A stretch of DNA of 7,129 nucleotides from an uncultured Eubacteriales bacterium (lineage in GTDB: Bacteria > Bacillota > Clostridia > Monoglobales > Monoglobaceae): contig CATVQN010000051.1 of assembly GCA_958346135.1 (NCBI GenBank), positions 1 through 7,129 on the forward strand, given 5' to 3'. Shown here piece after piece: positions 1 to 6,607 of this stretch. The first letter of the stretch is position 1. Each line of letters opens with the position of its first letter. The notes under the pieces are model-generated. The model saw only the letters and a program-made list of their open reading frames with translations, made no database searches and was not told the DNA's origin. The position numbers were made by a program, and so were the translations under genes.

Positions 1-1288
1 CCTCAATCATAACCCGCACCAGCGGTTCGGTTCCGGAAGGACGAATCAACCCCCGGCCGGAAGAGGAAAACTCCGCTTCAATGTCTGCGATCATCTGCTT
101 GATTTCAGGAAAGGCCAAATACTGCGCCTCCTGCTTGTATTCATTTTTCACTCTGGCGTTAATCAGCACCTGGGGATAAACCTTCATCACCGATGCAAGT
201 TCAGACAGTTTTTGTCCGCTGCGTTTCAACACGGACAGCAGCTGCAGTCCGGTTACCAGTCCATCACCGGTGGTATTGTGCTCCAGTAAAATCACATGTC
301 CCGACTGCTCACCGCCGATTTTATGACCGCATTTGAGCATTTCCTCCAGCACATAGCGGTCACCCACCTTGGTTCTCTTAATGTTCAATCCCTGTTCCTT
401 CCCCATGACAAAAAAACCCAGGTTGCTCATAACCGTGGCAACCACCGTATTGTCCTCTAATTTACCGCGTTTTCGCATATCTAGTGCACATACTGCCATA
501 ATTTTGTCACCGTCAATATAGCTGCCGTTTCCGTCCACAGCCAAAACACGATCCGCATCTCCATCAAAGGCTAAGCCTGCATCAAAATTTCCATCCTTTC
601 GGACAAACTCCATCAGGCTCTCCATATGGGTAGAGCCGCAGCCATCGTTAATATTGATTCCATTGGGTTGATCATGGAGCACCACTACCTTAGCTCCCAG
701 TTCCTCCAGCGTGTCTCTCGCAGTCACCGAAGAGGCACCATTGGCACAGTCAATGGCCACCCGAAGGCCGTCTAAGCGGCAGTCTACTGTGCTTTTTGCA
801 AATTCAATATAATCACGCACCAGATAATCCGCCCGGGAGATGTGTCCGATTTTTTCATGGGTGGGACAGTCAATCTCCTCTGCATGGTCTAAAATAATAG
901 CTTCAATTCGTTCTTCAATGGCATCGCTGAGCTTATAGCCTTCCTTGCTGAAATACTTAATGCCATTGTGCTCAAAGGAGTTATGGGACGCCGAAATCAT
1001 CACGCCGGCATCATAGTGATGGGTTCGAACCAGATAGGCAATTGCCGGGGTAGGAATGACACCCGCCAAAACAACCTCAGCACCTACGCTGCAAATTCCC
1101 GCAACCAAAGCGGCTTCTAAAACATCACCCGAAATTCTGGTGTCCTTTCCCACTAAAATTTTCGGTTTACCGCCGGTTTCTCCGGTCAGGACATATGCCC
1201 CCGCCTGACCCACAGCAAAAGCCAGCTGCGGTGTCAATTCCTGATTGGCAATGCCGCGCACGCCGTCTGTTCCAAATAATCGACCCAT
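1..1288 (-). CDS. glmM: Phosphoglucosamine mutase GlmM (3' end cut off by the window)
   Basis: GlmM interconverts glucosamine-6-phosphate and glucosamine-1-phosphate in the cytoplasm, the step leading to UDP-GlcNAc and peptidoglycan. The frame is open for 429 codons and runs off the window's left edge; the family is about 450 residues, so only roughly 20 C-terminal residues are missing. Visible landmarks are the N-terminus MGRLFGTDGVRG, the phosphoserine loop ISASHN with catalytic Ser101, the metal-binding DGDADR at 242-247, the sugar-binding GEQSGH around 326-331, and the phosphate-binding RPSGTEP at 416-422. These sit at nearly the same positions as in E. coli GlmM. The ATG at 1288 has GGAGG at 1302-1298, 9 nt upstream. 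It is last in the cdaA cluster but carries its own promoter and a leader of about 100 nt. In other Firmicutes GlmM binds and inhibits CdaA, which fits this neighbourhood. Identity is very secure. Confidence 0.97.
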   Translation of the reverse strand, partial: MGRLFGTDGVRGIANQELTPQLAFAVGQAGAYVLTGETGGKPKILVGKDTRISGDVLEAALVAGICSVGAEVVLAGVIPTPAIAYLVRTHHYDAGVMISASHNSFEHNGIKYFSKEGYKLSDAIEERIEAIILDHAEEIDCPTHEKIGHISRADYLVRDYIEFAKSTVDCRLDGLRVAIDCANGASSVTARDTLEELGAKVVVLHDQPNGININDGCGSTHMESLMEFVRKDGNFDAGLAFDGDADRVLAVDGNGSYIDGDKIMAVCALDMRKRGKLEDNTVVATVMSNLGFFVMGKEQGLNIKRTKVGDRYVLEEMLKCGHKIGGEQSGHVILLEHNTTGDGLVTGLQLLSVLKRSGQKLSELASVMKVYPQVLINARVKNEYKQEAQYLAFPEIKQMIADIEAEFSSSGRGLIRPSGTEPLVRVMIE

Positions 1289-1388
1289 TGTTTGATTCCT
1301 CCATTTTTTATTTTTACCAAAAATTCTCCGGACAACATAAAGAAACAGTCTATGCCCGGCAATCTGTAAGTCCTTCAGATATCGTTCA
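1289..1388 (-). promoter_or_regulatory. glmM 5' leader, about 100 nt, possibly structured
   Basis: This is the expected untranslated leader between the predicted glmM transcription start (about 1388) and its ATG. On the minus strand it can form a small stem, ATCTG with CAGAT, near 1382-1364. It can also form a second, interrupted hairpin: outer CCGG (1359-1356) with CCGG (1331-1328), inner CATA (1354-1351 side) with TATG (1339-1336 side). Five U residues (1323-1319) follow shortly after that hairpin. I do not recognise a known riboswitch: it lacks the size and conserved blocks of the c-di-AMP (ydaO) type and is not a glmS ribozyme. It may be a weak attenuator, a partial terminator for the upstream operon, or simply unstructured leader. 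Confidence 0.35.
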
Positions 1389-1394
1389 TTTATT

Positions 1395-1423
1395 ATTATA
1401 TGTAAAATTGTGTATTTTGTCAA
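1395..1423 (-). promoter_or_regulatory. glmM promoter, perfect sigma-A consensus
   Basis: The -35 box TTGACA lies at 1423-1418 and the -10 box TATAAT at 1400-1395, separated by exactly 17 nt. Both hexamers match the housekeeping consensus in full. The -35 box contains the TGA stop codon (1422-1420) of the upstream oxidoreductase gene, so the promoter is fitted to the end of that gene. The predicted start is near 1388, about 100 nt before the glmM ATG. This should give glmM expression independent of the proS-cdaA transcript. Activity is inferred from sequence only. Confidence 0.85.
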
Positions 1424-2985
1424 TTCCTCTGCGCACGCAAAACCTCCATTGCCGCCCGAATACCGTCTACCGCTGCACTGACAATACCTCCCGCATAACC
1501 CGCTCCTTCACCGGCCGGATAGATTCCGCCGGCAGCAATACTCTCTAAGCTCTCACTGCGTAAAATCCGTACCGGCGCCGAGGTGCGCATCTCCACTCCG
1601 GTCATCACGCCGTCACCCAAGGCAAAACCCGGCATCTTTTTCTCAAAATCGGTTAATCCGTCTTTCAAGCCCTGTACAATAAAACCGGGCAGGCACTCCT
1701 TCAGCATGGCAAATCTCCAGTTTCCGGTAAAACTGGGCTCCACTCCCAAAAGTCTATCCGACATTCGATCCTTTAAGAAATCCCGGGTCAGCTGTACCGG
1801 GGCACCGCCACCCCCCATAAGATATGCAAGCGTTTCATACTTGCGCTGAAATTCCACACCGGCCAACACACCGGCTCCGTCAAAATCCTCCGGACGTACC
1901 GATACCACAAGGGCGCTGTTGGCATTTCTGCCGTTTCGGCGGTACTCACTCATGCCGTTTACCACCAGCCGGCCCGGCTCTGAAGAAGCGTTCACCACCC
2001 GACCTCCAGGACACATACAAAAGGAATAGCAGCTGCGTTCCCTGCCGTTGTGCACCAAACGATAATCCGCAGCCGGCAATCCCAAATCCGCACTTCCGTA
2101 TTGGAGAATATCAATCATTTTCTGGCTGTGTTCCACCCGCACACCGGCCGCAAAGGGCTTACGCTCCATGTGGATTCCGGATTCCTCCAGCATCTGATAG
2201 GTGTCACGACTGCTATGTCCAATCGCCAAAATCAGCCTGTCACAGAGAATGGTATCACTATGATTGACCTCAATTTCCGCAATACGGCCGCCGGAGCATT
2301 TCAGTCCGGTCAGACAAGCGGAAAAGCGCACCTCGCCGCCCAGCCGCAAAATCTCTTGGCGCATAGACCGCACCACCGGCCGCAGCTTGTCAGTACCGAT
2401 ATGCGGTTTTGCACGGTAGAGAATATCCGCCGGAGCACCGTGTTCTTTCAACGTTTGAAGCACAAACCGCTGGCGAGGGTCTCCGATTCTGGTATTTAGC
2501 TTGCCGTCGGAAAAAGTTCCGGCACCGCCTTCACCAAACTGGACATTGGATTCCGGGTTTAGGATTCCCTCCTGCCAAAACCTTTCCACCGAAACCCCTC
2601 TGGCATCCACGTCCTCACCCCGTTCCAATACCAAAGGAGGATTTCCTGCCTTGGCCAGTACATATGCCGCAAACAATCCGCAGGGGCCCATTCCGATTAC
2701 GACCGGACGATGCTTACTCGGTGCGGTTTTTGGGATTTCCAAATCAGACGAATCCTTCAGCGGCCGAATATCTTCGCCGCTGATTTTGGTGTGCTCCGGC
2801 ACAGTTGCCGCTACCTGATATACATAGTGGATATTGCTTTTGCGCCGTGCATCAACGGACTGCTTATAGATCCAAAAATCCGTTGCCAAAACGCAATGCA
2901 GCCGCACAATTTCTTGTGCGGCGCAAATCACTTCTTCTTGTGTATGCCGAATCGGCATAGAAATAGGGCCAATGATAATCTGCAT
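1420..2985 (-). CDS. FAD-dependent dehydrogenase, COG2509 type, function unknown
   Basis: This is a 521-residue flavoprotein of the uncharacterised NAD(FAD)-dependent dehydrogenase group (COG2509). The N-terminal 60 or so residues form a small family-specific module ending in a KQSVDARRKSNIHYVYQV motif. The dinucleotide-binding fold follows, with VIGMGPCGLFAAY (GxGPxG at 98-103) and the acidic ribose-binding ERGE at 121-124. Further family landmarks are VQFGEGGAGTFSDGKL (148-162), CMCPGG (323-328), NGMSEYRRNGRNANSA around 343-358 and TGVEMRTSAPVRI (462-474). A second FAD motif, GIYPAGEGAGYAGG, spans 487-500. No signal peptide or membrane segment is seen, so it should be cytosolic. The ATG at 2985 is preceded by AGGTGAT (2995-2989), a good match to the 16S tail, and lies 11 nt after the cdaR stop. 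Position suggests co-expression with cdaA/cdaR. The substrate is unknown, and I would not assign a reaction beyond FAD-linked redox chemistry. Confidence 0.9.
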   Translation of the reverse strand: MQIIIGPISMPIRHTQEEVICAAQEIVRLHCVLATDFWIYKQSVDARRKSNIHYVYQVAATVPEHTKISGEDIRPLKDSSDLEIPKTAPSKHRPVVIGMGPCGLFAAYVLAKAGNPPLVLERGEDVDARGVSVERFWQEGILNPESNVQFGEGGAGTFSDGKLNTRIGDPRQRFVLQTLKEHGAPADILYRAKPHIGTDKLRPVVRSMRQEILRLGGEVRFSACLTGLKCSGGRIAEIEVNHSDTILCDRLILAIGHSSRDTYQMLEESGIHMERKPFAAGVRVEHSQKMIDILQYGSADLGLPAADYRLVHNGRERSCYSFCMCPGGRVVNASSEPGRLVVNGMSEYRRNGRNANSALVVSVRPEDFDGAGVLAGVEFQRKYETLAYLMGGGGAPVQLTRDFLKDRMSDRLLGVEPSFTGNWRFAMLKECLPGFIVQGLKDGLTDFEKKMPGFALGDGVMTGVEMRTSAPVRILRSESLESIAAGGIYPAGEGAGYAGGIVSAAVDGIRAAMEVLRAQRN

Positions 2986-2996
2986 ACAATCACCTG

Positions 2997-3989
2997 TTAA
3001 CTTCCTACGTTCGAATCATTCTGCCGCTCCCGTGTCAAAGTCAGCTCCACTTCGGAAATATCCCGCAGGATCTTAACCCCCTCCGGAATTTTCAGCTTCA
3101 CCTTAACCCTGTCATTATCTGTAAACTTCTCAATCGGAATTTCTTCCGTTTGAATCCGGGTAATTTTAGCGGTCAGCTTATCATCACCGTAAATCTGAAC
3201 CTCAGCCGGATTTAAAGAATAGCTGATTCCCTGTAAAAAGTTCTCCTCTTCCTCCGAAGAAGCGGCAACAAACTGCGGCACAATCTCCACCCGACGCAGC
3301 TTCACAACCGTACATCGGATTTGGGTACTTGTCACATCCTGATGAATCCGTCTTAAAAGCGCATCCACCATAGGAAGCTCCTTATCGTCCGCATCATAGA
3401 ACCGAATGGGGACCTCGGCGCTGATATCCACATCTGCCCCGGCATAATCCAGAATCACACCCGCCTTGGAGATTTTACCTACCACGGATTCCGGTCCCGA
3501 AATGGTAACGGATTCCGGATTGGTGGTAATCGGGCCCGCCATGTAATCTTCGGCTAAGCTTCCAATCGTTTTGACCTCTAAATTCAGCCGTTTTTCAGCC
3601 AGCTTTTCGGTTTTTACATCCACGGAGTAGTGGCTTTGGGAGGAAATCCCCACATTTTCAAAAGGAACCACCACCTCTACCGGCAGAGCGGTCTGTCCCG
3701 CCGATGTGATACTCGATACATCCACCTTTGCAATGATGGATTTCATATCGTATCTCCCCATCTTTTTTCTGCTGCCCTTAATCTTGAGGTTGATGGCGGT
3801 CGCGGATTCGTTGACCACACTGAGACCATTGGTGTTTAGCTGCTCCTCGCCCACAAACTGGATGGGAAGATCCCGAACGTCCACCTCTACCGCCGGATCC
3901 AAAACGAGAATAATGTATGCCCATATCACCACGGCTACAATCACCGACAGAACCTTCAGTGCCGTATCATTTGCAAAAATCTTCTTCAA
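2997..3989 (-). CDS. cdaR: CdaA regulator CdaR (YbbR-domain protein)
   Basis: CdaR is the membrane-anchored regulator of the diadenylate cyclase CdaA and acts outside the membrane through YbbR domains. This protein has 330 residues: a short basic start (MKK), one hydrophobic anchor at about 11-30, then beta-rich extracytoplasmic sequence. Three YbbR-like repeats can be traced, roughly 35-118, 134-227 and 232-320. Repeats two and three carry the typical NPESVTISGPESVVGKI and NPAEVQIYGDDKLTAKI segments. The B. subtilis protein is longer with four repeats, so this is a shorter form. The start is TTG at 3989; no in-frame ATG lies nearby upstream, and a GGGGG-containing purine tract at 4002-3998 serves as ribosome site 8 nt away. 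The start overlaps the cdaA stop by 4 nt in the sequence TTGA, which implies translational coupling. Identity is secure from both sequence and position. Confidence 0.93.
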   Translation of the reverse strand: MKKIFANDTALKVLSVIVAVVIWAYIILVLDPAVEVDVRDLPIQFVGEEQLNTNGLSVVNESATAINLKIKGSRKKMGRYDMKSIIAKVDVSSITSAGQTALPVEVVVPFENVGISSQSHYSVDVKTEKLAEKRLNLEVKTIGSLAEDYMAGPITTNPESVTISGPESVVGKISKAGVILDYAGADVDISAEVPIRFYDADDKELPMVDALLRRIHQDVTSTQIRCTVVKLRRVEIVPQFVAASSEEEENFLQGISYSLNPAEVQIYGDDKLTAKITRIQTEEIPIEKFTDNDRVKVKLKIPEGVKILRDISEVELTLTRERQNDSNVGS

Positions 3990-4852
3990 TCCGTTTTCCC
4001 CCTTTTTACTAGCTTTCTCAGGCCAAACCTGTCATCAGGGGTATTTTTCGTAAGAACCGAGGCATTTAAAAGCTCCACAATCCGCTCCCGAAGAGATTCC
4101 TCCCCAAAGCCGGTATTGAGGGTGCCTCGATAGGCCACGGAGATATTCCCGGTCTCCTCCGACACAATCACTACCACCGCATCGGATTCTTCGGAAATTC
4201 CAAGTCCGGCTCGATGCCGGGTTCCCAGCTCCTGGCGAATGTTGGGGTTTTGTGACAACGGCAGGACACAGGTTGCAAGCTCCACCTTGTTGTCTCGAAT
4301 CACTACCGCGCCATCGTGAAGCGGAGTGTTGGGGACAAAGATGTTCTCCAGCAGCTCACTGGTGGTCTGCGCATGAATCGTGATGCCGGAGCTAATCAAC
4401 GGGTCAATATTATCCTCGTTTTCAATCACGATCAGCGCCCCGGTATGACTGTTTGCCATCGCCTGGGCGCCCCGGGCGATTTCACGGATCGCCTGCAGCG
4501 CCGCAGCATCAAATTCGCCCTTGGAGTTAAACCATTTACTCACGGTGGTTCTGCCTACATGCTCCAGAATACGCCGAAGCTCAGGCTGAAAAACAATCAG
4601 CAGCGCAATCAGTCCCAGCTGCAAGACTTTGCTTAAGATATAGTAAAGGGTATTTAATTGGAAAAAGTAACTGACCTGGGTCACAATCACCAAAAGCACA
4701 ACGCCCTTTAGCAGCTGCATGGTTCTGGTATCCCGGATAAACTGCAAAGCCTTATACACCACATAGGAAACCGCCAAAATATCAATCACATCGGTAAACC
4801 GAAACAACGCCAGTTGATTCATCGCCGTATGATAAAAATTCTGCCACCACAT
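3986..4852 (-). CDS. cdaA: Membrane diadenylate cyclase CdaA (c-di-AMP synthase)
   Basis: CdaA condenses two ATP into cyclic di-AMP, the second messenger controlling potassium and osmolyte balance and cell-wall homeostasis. From the start chosen here it has 288 residues. Three hydrophobic segments lie at about 21-38, 47-64 and 70-88, followed by the linker FQPELRRILEHVGR and the DAC domain. The catalytic DGA motif is at 180-182 (PLHDGAVVI) and the RHR motif at 212-214 (GTRHRAGLGISEESDA), both intact. A more upstream in-frame ATG at 4870 would add six residues (MEVAET). I prefer 4852 because GGAGGTGG at 4868-4861 sits 8 nt before it, whereas 4870 has no ribosome site and its first codons are that very Shine-Dalgarno. 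It lies 38 nt after proS and overlaps cdaR. The arrangement matches the cdaA-cdaR-glmM cluster of Firmicutes. Confidence 0.96.
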   Translation of the reverse strand: MWWQNFYHTAMNQLALFRFTDVIDILAVSYVVYKALQFIRDTRTMQLLKGVVLLVIVTQVSYFFQLNTLYYILSKVLQLGLIALLIVFQPELRRILEHVGRTTVSKWFNSKGEFDAAALQAIREIARGAQAMANSHTGALIVIENEDNIDPLISSGITIHAQTTSELLENIFVPNTPLHDGAVVIRDNKVELATCVLPLSQNPNIRQELGTRHRAGLGISEESDAVVVIVSEETGNISVAYRGTLNTGFGEESLRERIVELLNASVLTKNTPDDRFGLRKLVKRGKTD

Positions 4853-4860
4853 TGTTTCGG

Positions 4861-4868
4861 CCACCTCC
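4861..4868 (-). promoter_or_regulatory. Ribosome binding site that decides the cdaA start
   Basis: GGAGGTGG on the minus strand lies 8 nt before the ATG at 4852 and nearly matches the full anti-Shine-Dalgarno complement. It begins directly inside the competing ATG at 4870 (ATGGAGGTGG), so that upstream ATG cannot use it. Upstream of 4870 the sequence is A-rich with no GGAGG-like site. The site therefore favours the shorter, 288-residue CdaA. Confidence 0.8.
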
Positions 4869-4890
4869 ATTCTACGTTATCTTTTTATTT

Positions 4891-6327
4891 TTAGTACGCC
4901 TTACCCCAGTATACCATCTTTGTTGCCGGTTTTCCGCAGCAAATACAGGTATCGCTGATTTTCTCCTGCTCAAAGGGAATGCATCTGGATGTTGCAGTAG
5001 TATCCTCTTTGATTTTTAGTTCACAGTCCTCGTCGCCGCACCACATCGCCTTAACAAAGCCGCCTTTTTCCTCAATAATTTTTTTAAACTCCTCATATGT
5101 CACAGCAGTGCTGGTCTTTTCCTCCCGATTCTGCCGAGCCGCCTCCAGCATCTCTGACTGGATTTCCTCCAGCATTGACGCAAGCGCCTCCTCAATATTG
5201 TCAAGAGAAACAAATTTCTTGCTGCGGTCAATTCGACTGACTAAAACCGCCTGGTTTTTCTCAATATCCTTCGGCCCCAGCTCAATACGAACCGGAACAC
5301 CGCGCATTTCATACTCACTGAACTTCCAGCCGGGAGATTTGTCGCTGCTGTCCAGCTTAATCCTGAAATTCTCCGCCAAACGCTCTCGCAGCGCCTCAGC
5401 CTTTTCCAAGACCCCTTCCTTATGCTGCGCAACCGGAACAATAACCGCCTGAATCGGTGCAATTCTCGGGGGGAGCTTCAATCCGGCGTCATCGCCGTGC
5501 ACCATGATAATGGCGCCGATAATTCTGGTGGACATCCCCCAGGAGGTCTGATGCACATAGGCCATTTCGTTATTTTCATTGAGATATTGAATACCAAAAG
5601 CCTTCGCAAAGCCGTCACCGAAATTATGACTGGTACCGGATTGGAGCGCCTTTCCGTCATGCATCATGCTTTCAATGGTATAGGTCTCATGCGCCCCGGC
5701 AAACTTCTCTTTTTCCGTTTTCTGTCCCTTGATGACAGGGATTGCCAGCTCCTGCTCACAAAAATCAGCATAGACATTCAGCATCTGAATGGTGCGCTCT
5801 TTGGCCTCCTGCGCAGTGGCATGGGCAGTATGCCCCTCCTGCCATAAAAATTCCGCGCTCCGCAGGAACGGCCGGGTAGTCTTTTCCCAGCGAACCACAC
5901 TGCACCACTGATTATAGAGTTTGGGCAAATCCCGGTAAGAGCGTATCGCCCCGGCATAGTGTTCGCAAAACAGGGTCTCAGAGGTCGGACGGACGCAAAG
6001 CCGCTCCGGCAGTTTCTCATTACCGCCGTGGGTCACCCATGCAACCTCCGGCGCAAACCCCTCCACATGATCTTTTTCCCGCTGTAAAAGACTCTCCGGA
6101 ATAAACATGGGCATATACACGTTTTCCACCCCGGTCTTTTTAAAACGGGCGTCCAGACCCTTTTGGATATTTTCCCAGATTGCATAGCCGTAGGGCTGAA
6201 TCACCATACAGCCCCGAACACCGGAATAGTCGCAAAGCTGCGTTTTTTTGATAATATCGGTATACCACTGGGCGAAGTTCTCACTCATGGGTGTAATTTC
6301 TTCTACCATCTTCTTATCTTGTGCCAA
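4891..6327 (-). CDS. proS: Prolyl-tRNA synthetase, type 3 (short archaeal/eukaryotic-like form)
   Basis: ProS charges tRNA-Pro with proline. The 478-residue length and sequence place it in the short, archaeal/eukaryotic-like class, which lacks the large editing insertion of the roughly 570-residue bacterial type. Class II landmarks are VYMPMFIPESLL (70-81), RPTSET (113-118), the motif 2 loop RWEKTTRPFLRSAEFLWQEGHTAH within 146-169, and motif 3, GMSTRIIGAIIMVHGDDAGLKLPPRIAP (264-291). A C-terminal zinc-type cysteine set is present (C430, C435, C461, C464), and the chain ends in the usual tyrosine. The start is TTG at 6327 with AAGGA at 6342-6338, 10 nt upstream. It is favoured over the ATG at 6309 because MAQDKKMVEEIT matches the family N-terminus. 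It is first in the operon with a strong promoter. No T-box precedes it. Placing a tRNA synthetase ahead of cdaA implies shared growth-linked expression. Confidence 0.96.
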   Translation of the reverse strand: MAQDKKMVEEITPMSENFAQWYTDIIKKTQLCDYSGVRGCMVIQPYGYAIWENIQKGLDARFKKTGVENVYMPMFIPESLLQREKDHVEGFAPEVAWVTHGGNEKLPERLCVRPTSETLFCEHYAGAIRSYRDLPKLYNQWCSVVRWEKTTRPFLRSAEFLWQEGHTAHATAQEAKERTIQMLNVYADFCEQELAIPVIKGQKTEKEKFAGAHETYTIESMMHDGKALQSGTSHNFGDGFAKAFGIQYLNENNEMAYVHQTSWGMSTRIIGAIIMVHGDDAGLKLPPRIAPIQAVIVPVAQHKEGVLEKAEALRERLAENFRIKLDSSDKSPGWKFSEYEMRGVPVRIELGPKDIEKNQAVLVSRIDRSKKFVSLDNIEEALASMLEEIQSEMLEAARQNREEKTSTAVTYEEFKKIIEEKGGFVKAMWCGDEDCELKIKEDTTATSRCIPFEQEKISDTCICCGKPATKMVYWGKAY

Positions 6328-6397
6328 AATTTCTCATTCCTTCCCAAATCCAACGAAGGGGAATCCTTCCATACCTTCATATGTATTCTATATTATA

Positions 6398-6426
6398 AGT
6401 ATAAAGGAAATTTCCAAACGTGTCAA
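6398..6426 (-). promoter_or_regulatory. proS-cdaA-cdaR operon promoter
   Basis: TTGACA (6426-6421) and TATACT (6403-6398) are spaced by 17 nt, a perfect -35 box and a 5/6 -10 box. The predicted start is about 6391, giving a leader of roughly 64 nt to the proS TTG. Runs of A and T just upstream on the minus strand (about 6473-6435) resemble an UP element. The spacer holds the perfect palindrome GGAAATTTCC (6415-6406), a possible operator. A TATAAT also occurs at 6397-6392, but it is 23 nt from the TTGACA and so less likely to be the -10 box. Confidence 0.8.
6406..6415. repeat. Perfect 10-bp palindrome in the proS promoter spacer
   Basis: GGAAATTTCC reads the same on both strands and lies between the -35 and -10 boxes of the proS operon promoter. 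A dimeric regulator bound here would block RNA polymerase. Ten base pairs can arise by chance and I cannot name a regulator that uses it, so the operator role is only a suggestion. Confidence 0.4.
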
Positions 6427-6515
6427 GGCTTGCATCCGTTTTTTTCAGGGATTCTAAAAAAGTTTTTCCACACATTTTATGTTATCTCCCCAAAAATTTA
6501 TCTTTTTGACACCGT

Positions 6516-6549
6516 TTGACTTGCTTTTCTTAAAAAGTTATGTTACAAT
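6516..6549 (+). promoter_or_regulatory. Promoter of the plus-strand membrane protein gene
   Basis: Two overlapping sigma-A type solutions exist. TTGCTT (6521-6526) with TACAAT (6544-6549) has 17 nt spacing and an extended -10 TG at 6541-6542. TTGACT (6516-6521) with TATGTT (6539-6544) also has 17 nt spacing. I favour the first because of the better -10 and the TG extension. The start would be near 6556, some 50 nt before the ATG. It faces away from the proS promoter, with about 90 bp between the two -35 regions. Confidence 0.65.
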
Positions 6550-6607
6550 GCCTTTTCGTAAGGGGTTTTCCCTGCATTTTATCGACTAACATAAAGGAGA
6601 TTCCTAT

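Noticed and set aside
1289..1388. c-di-AMP (ydaO-type) riboswitch or glmS ribozyme in the glmM leader
   Set aside because: The leader is shorter than a ydaO element and lacks its conserved blocks; the glmS ribozyme belongs before glmS and is also larger.
1824..2499. Plus-strand open frames of 147 and 149 codons opposite the oxidoreductase gene
   Set aside because: They are antisense to a gene with clear family motifs, lack ribosome sites, and their translations have low-complexity, proline/histidine/arginine-rich shadow composition.
4979..5847. Plus-strand open frames of 157 and 141 codons opposite proS
   Set aside because: Antisense shadows of a fully conserved tRNA synthetase; the serine-rich composition follows from the complementary codons, and no promoter or ribosome site was seen.
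6303..6380. A 25-codon minus-strand reading frame beginning ATG at 6380 and overlapping the proS start
   Set aside because: It lies about 11 nt after the predicted transcription start with no ribosome site, and has a single proline codon, so it does not look like a leader peptide for proline control.
6328..6391. T-box or other amino-acid-sensing leader before proS
   Set aside because: The predicted leader is only about 64 nt, too short for a T-box, and no specifier stem, T-box sequence or terminator hairpin is visible.
6392..6397. TATAAT as the proS -10 box
   Set aside because: Although a perfect hexamer, it is 23 nt from the TTGACA; the adjacent TATACT gives the optimal 17-nt spacing.
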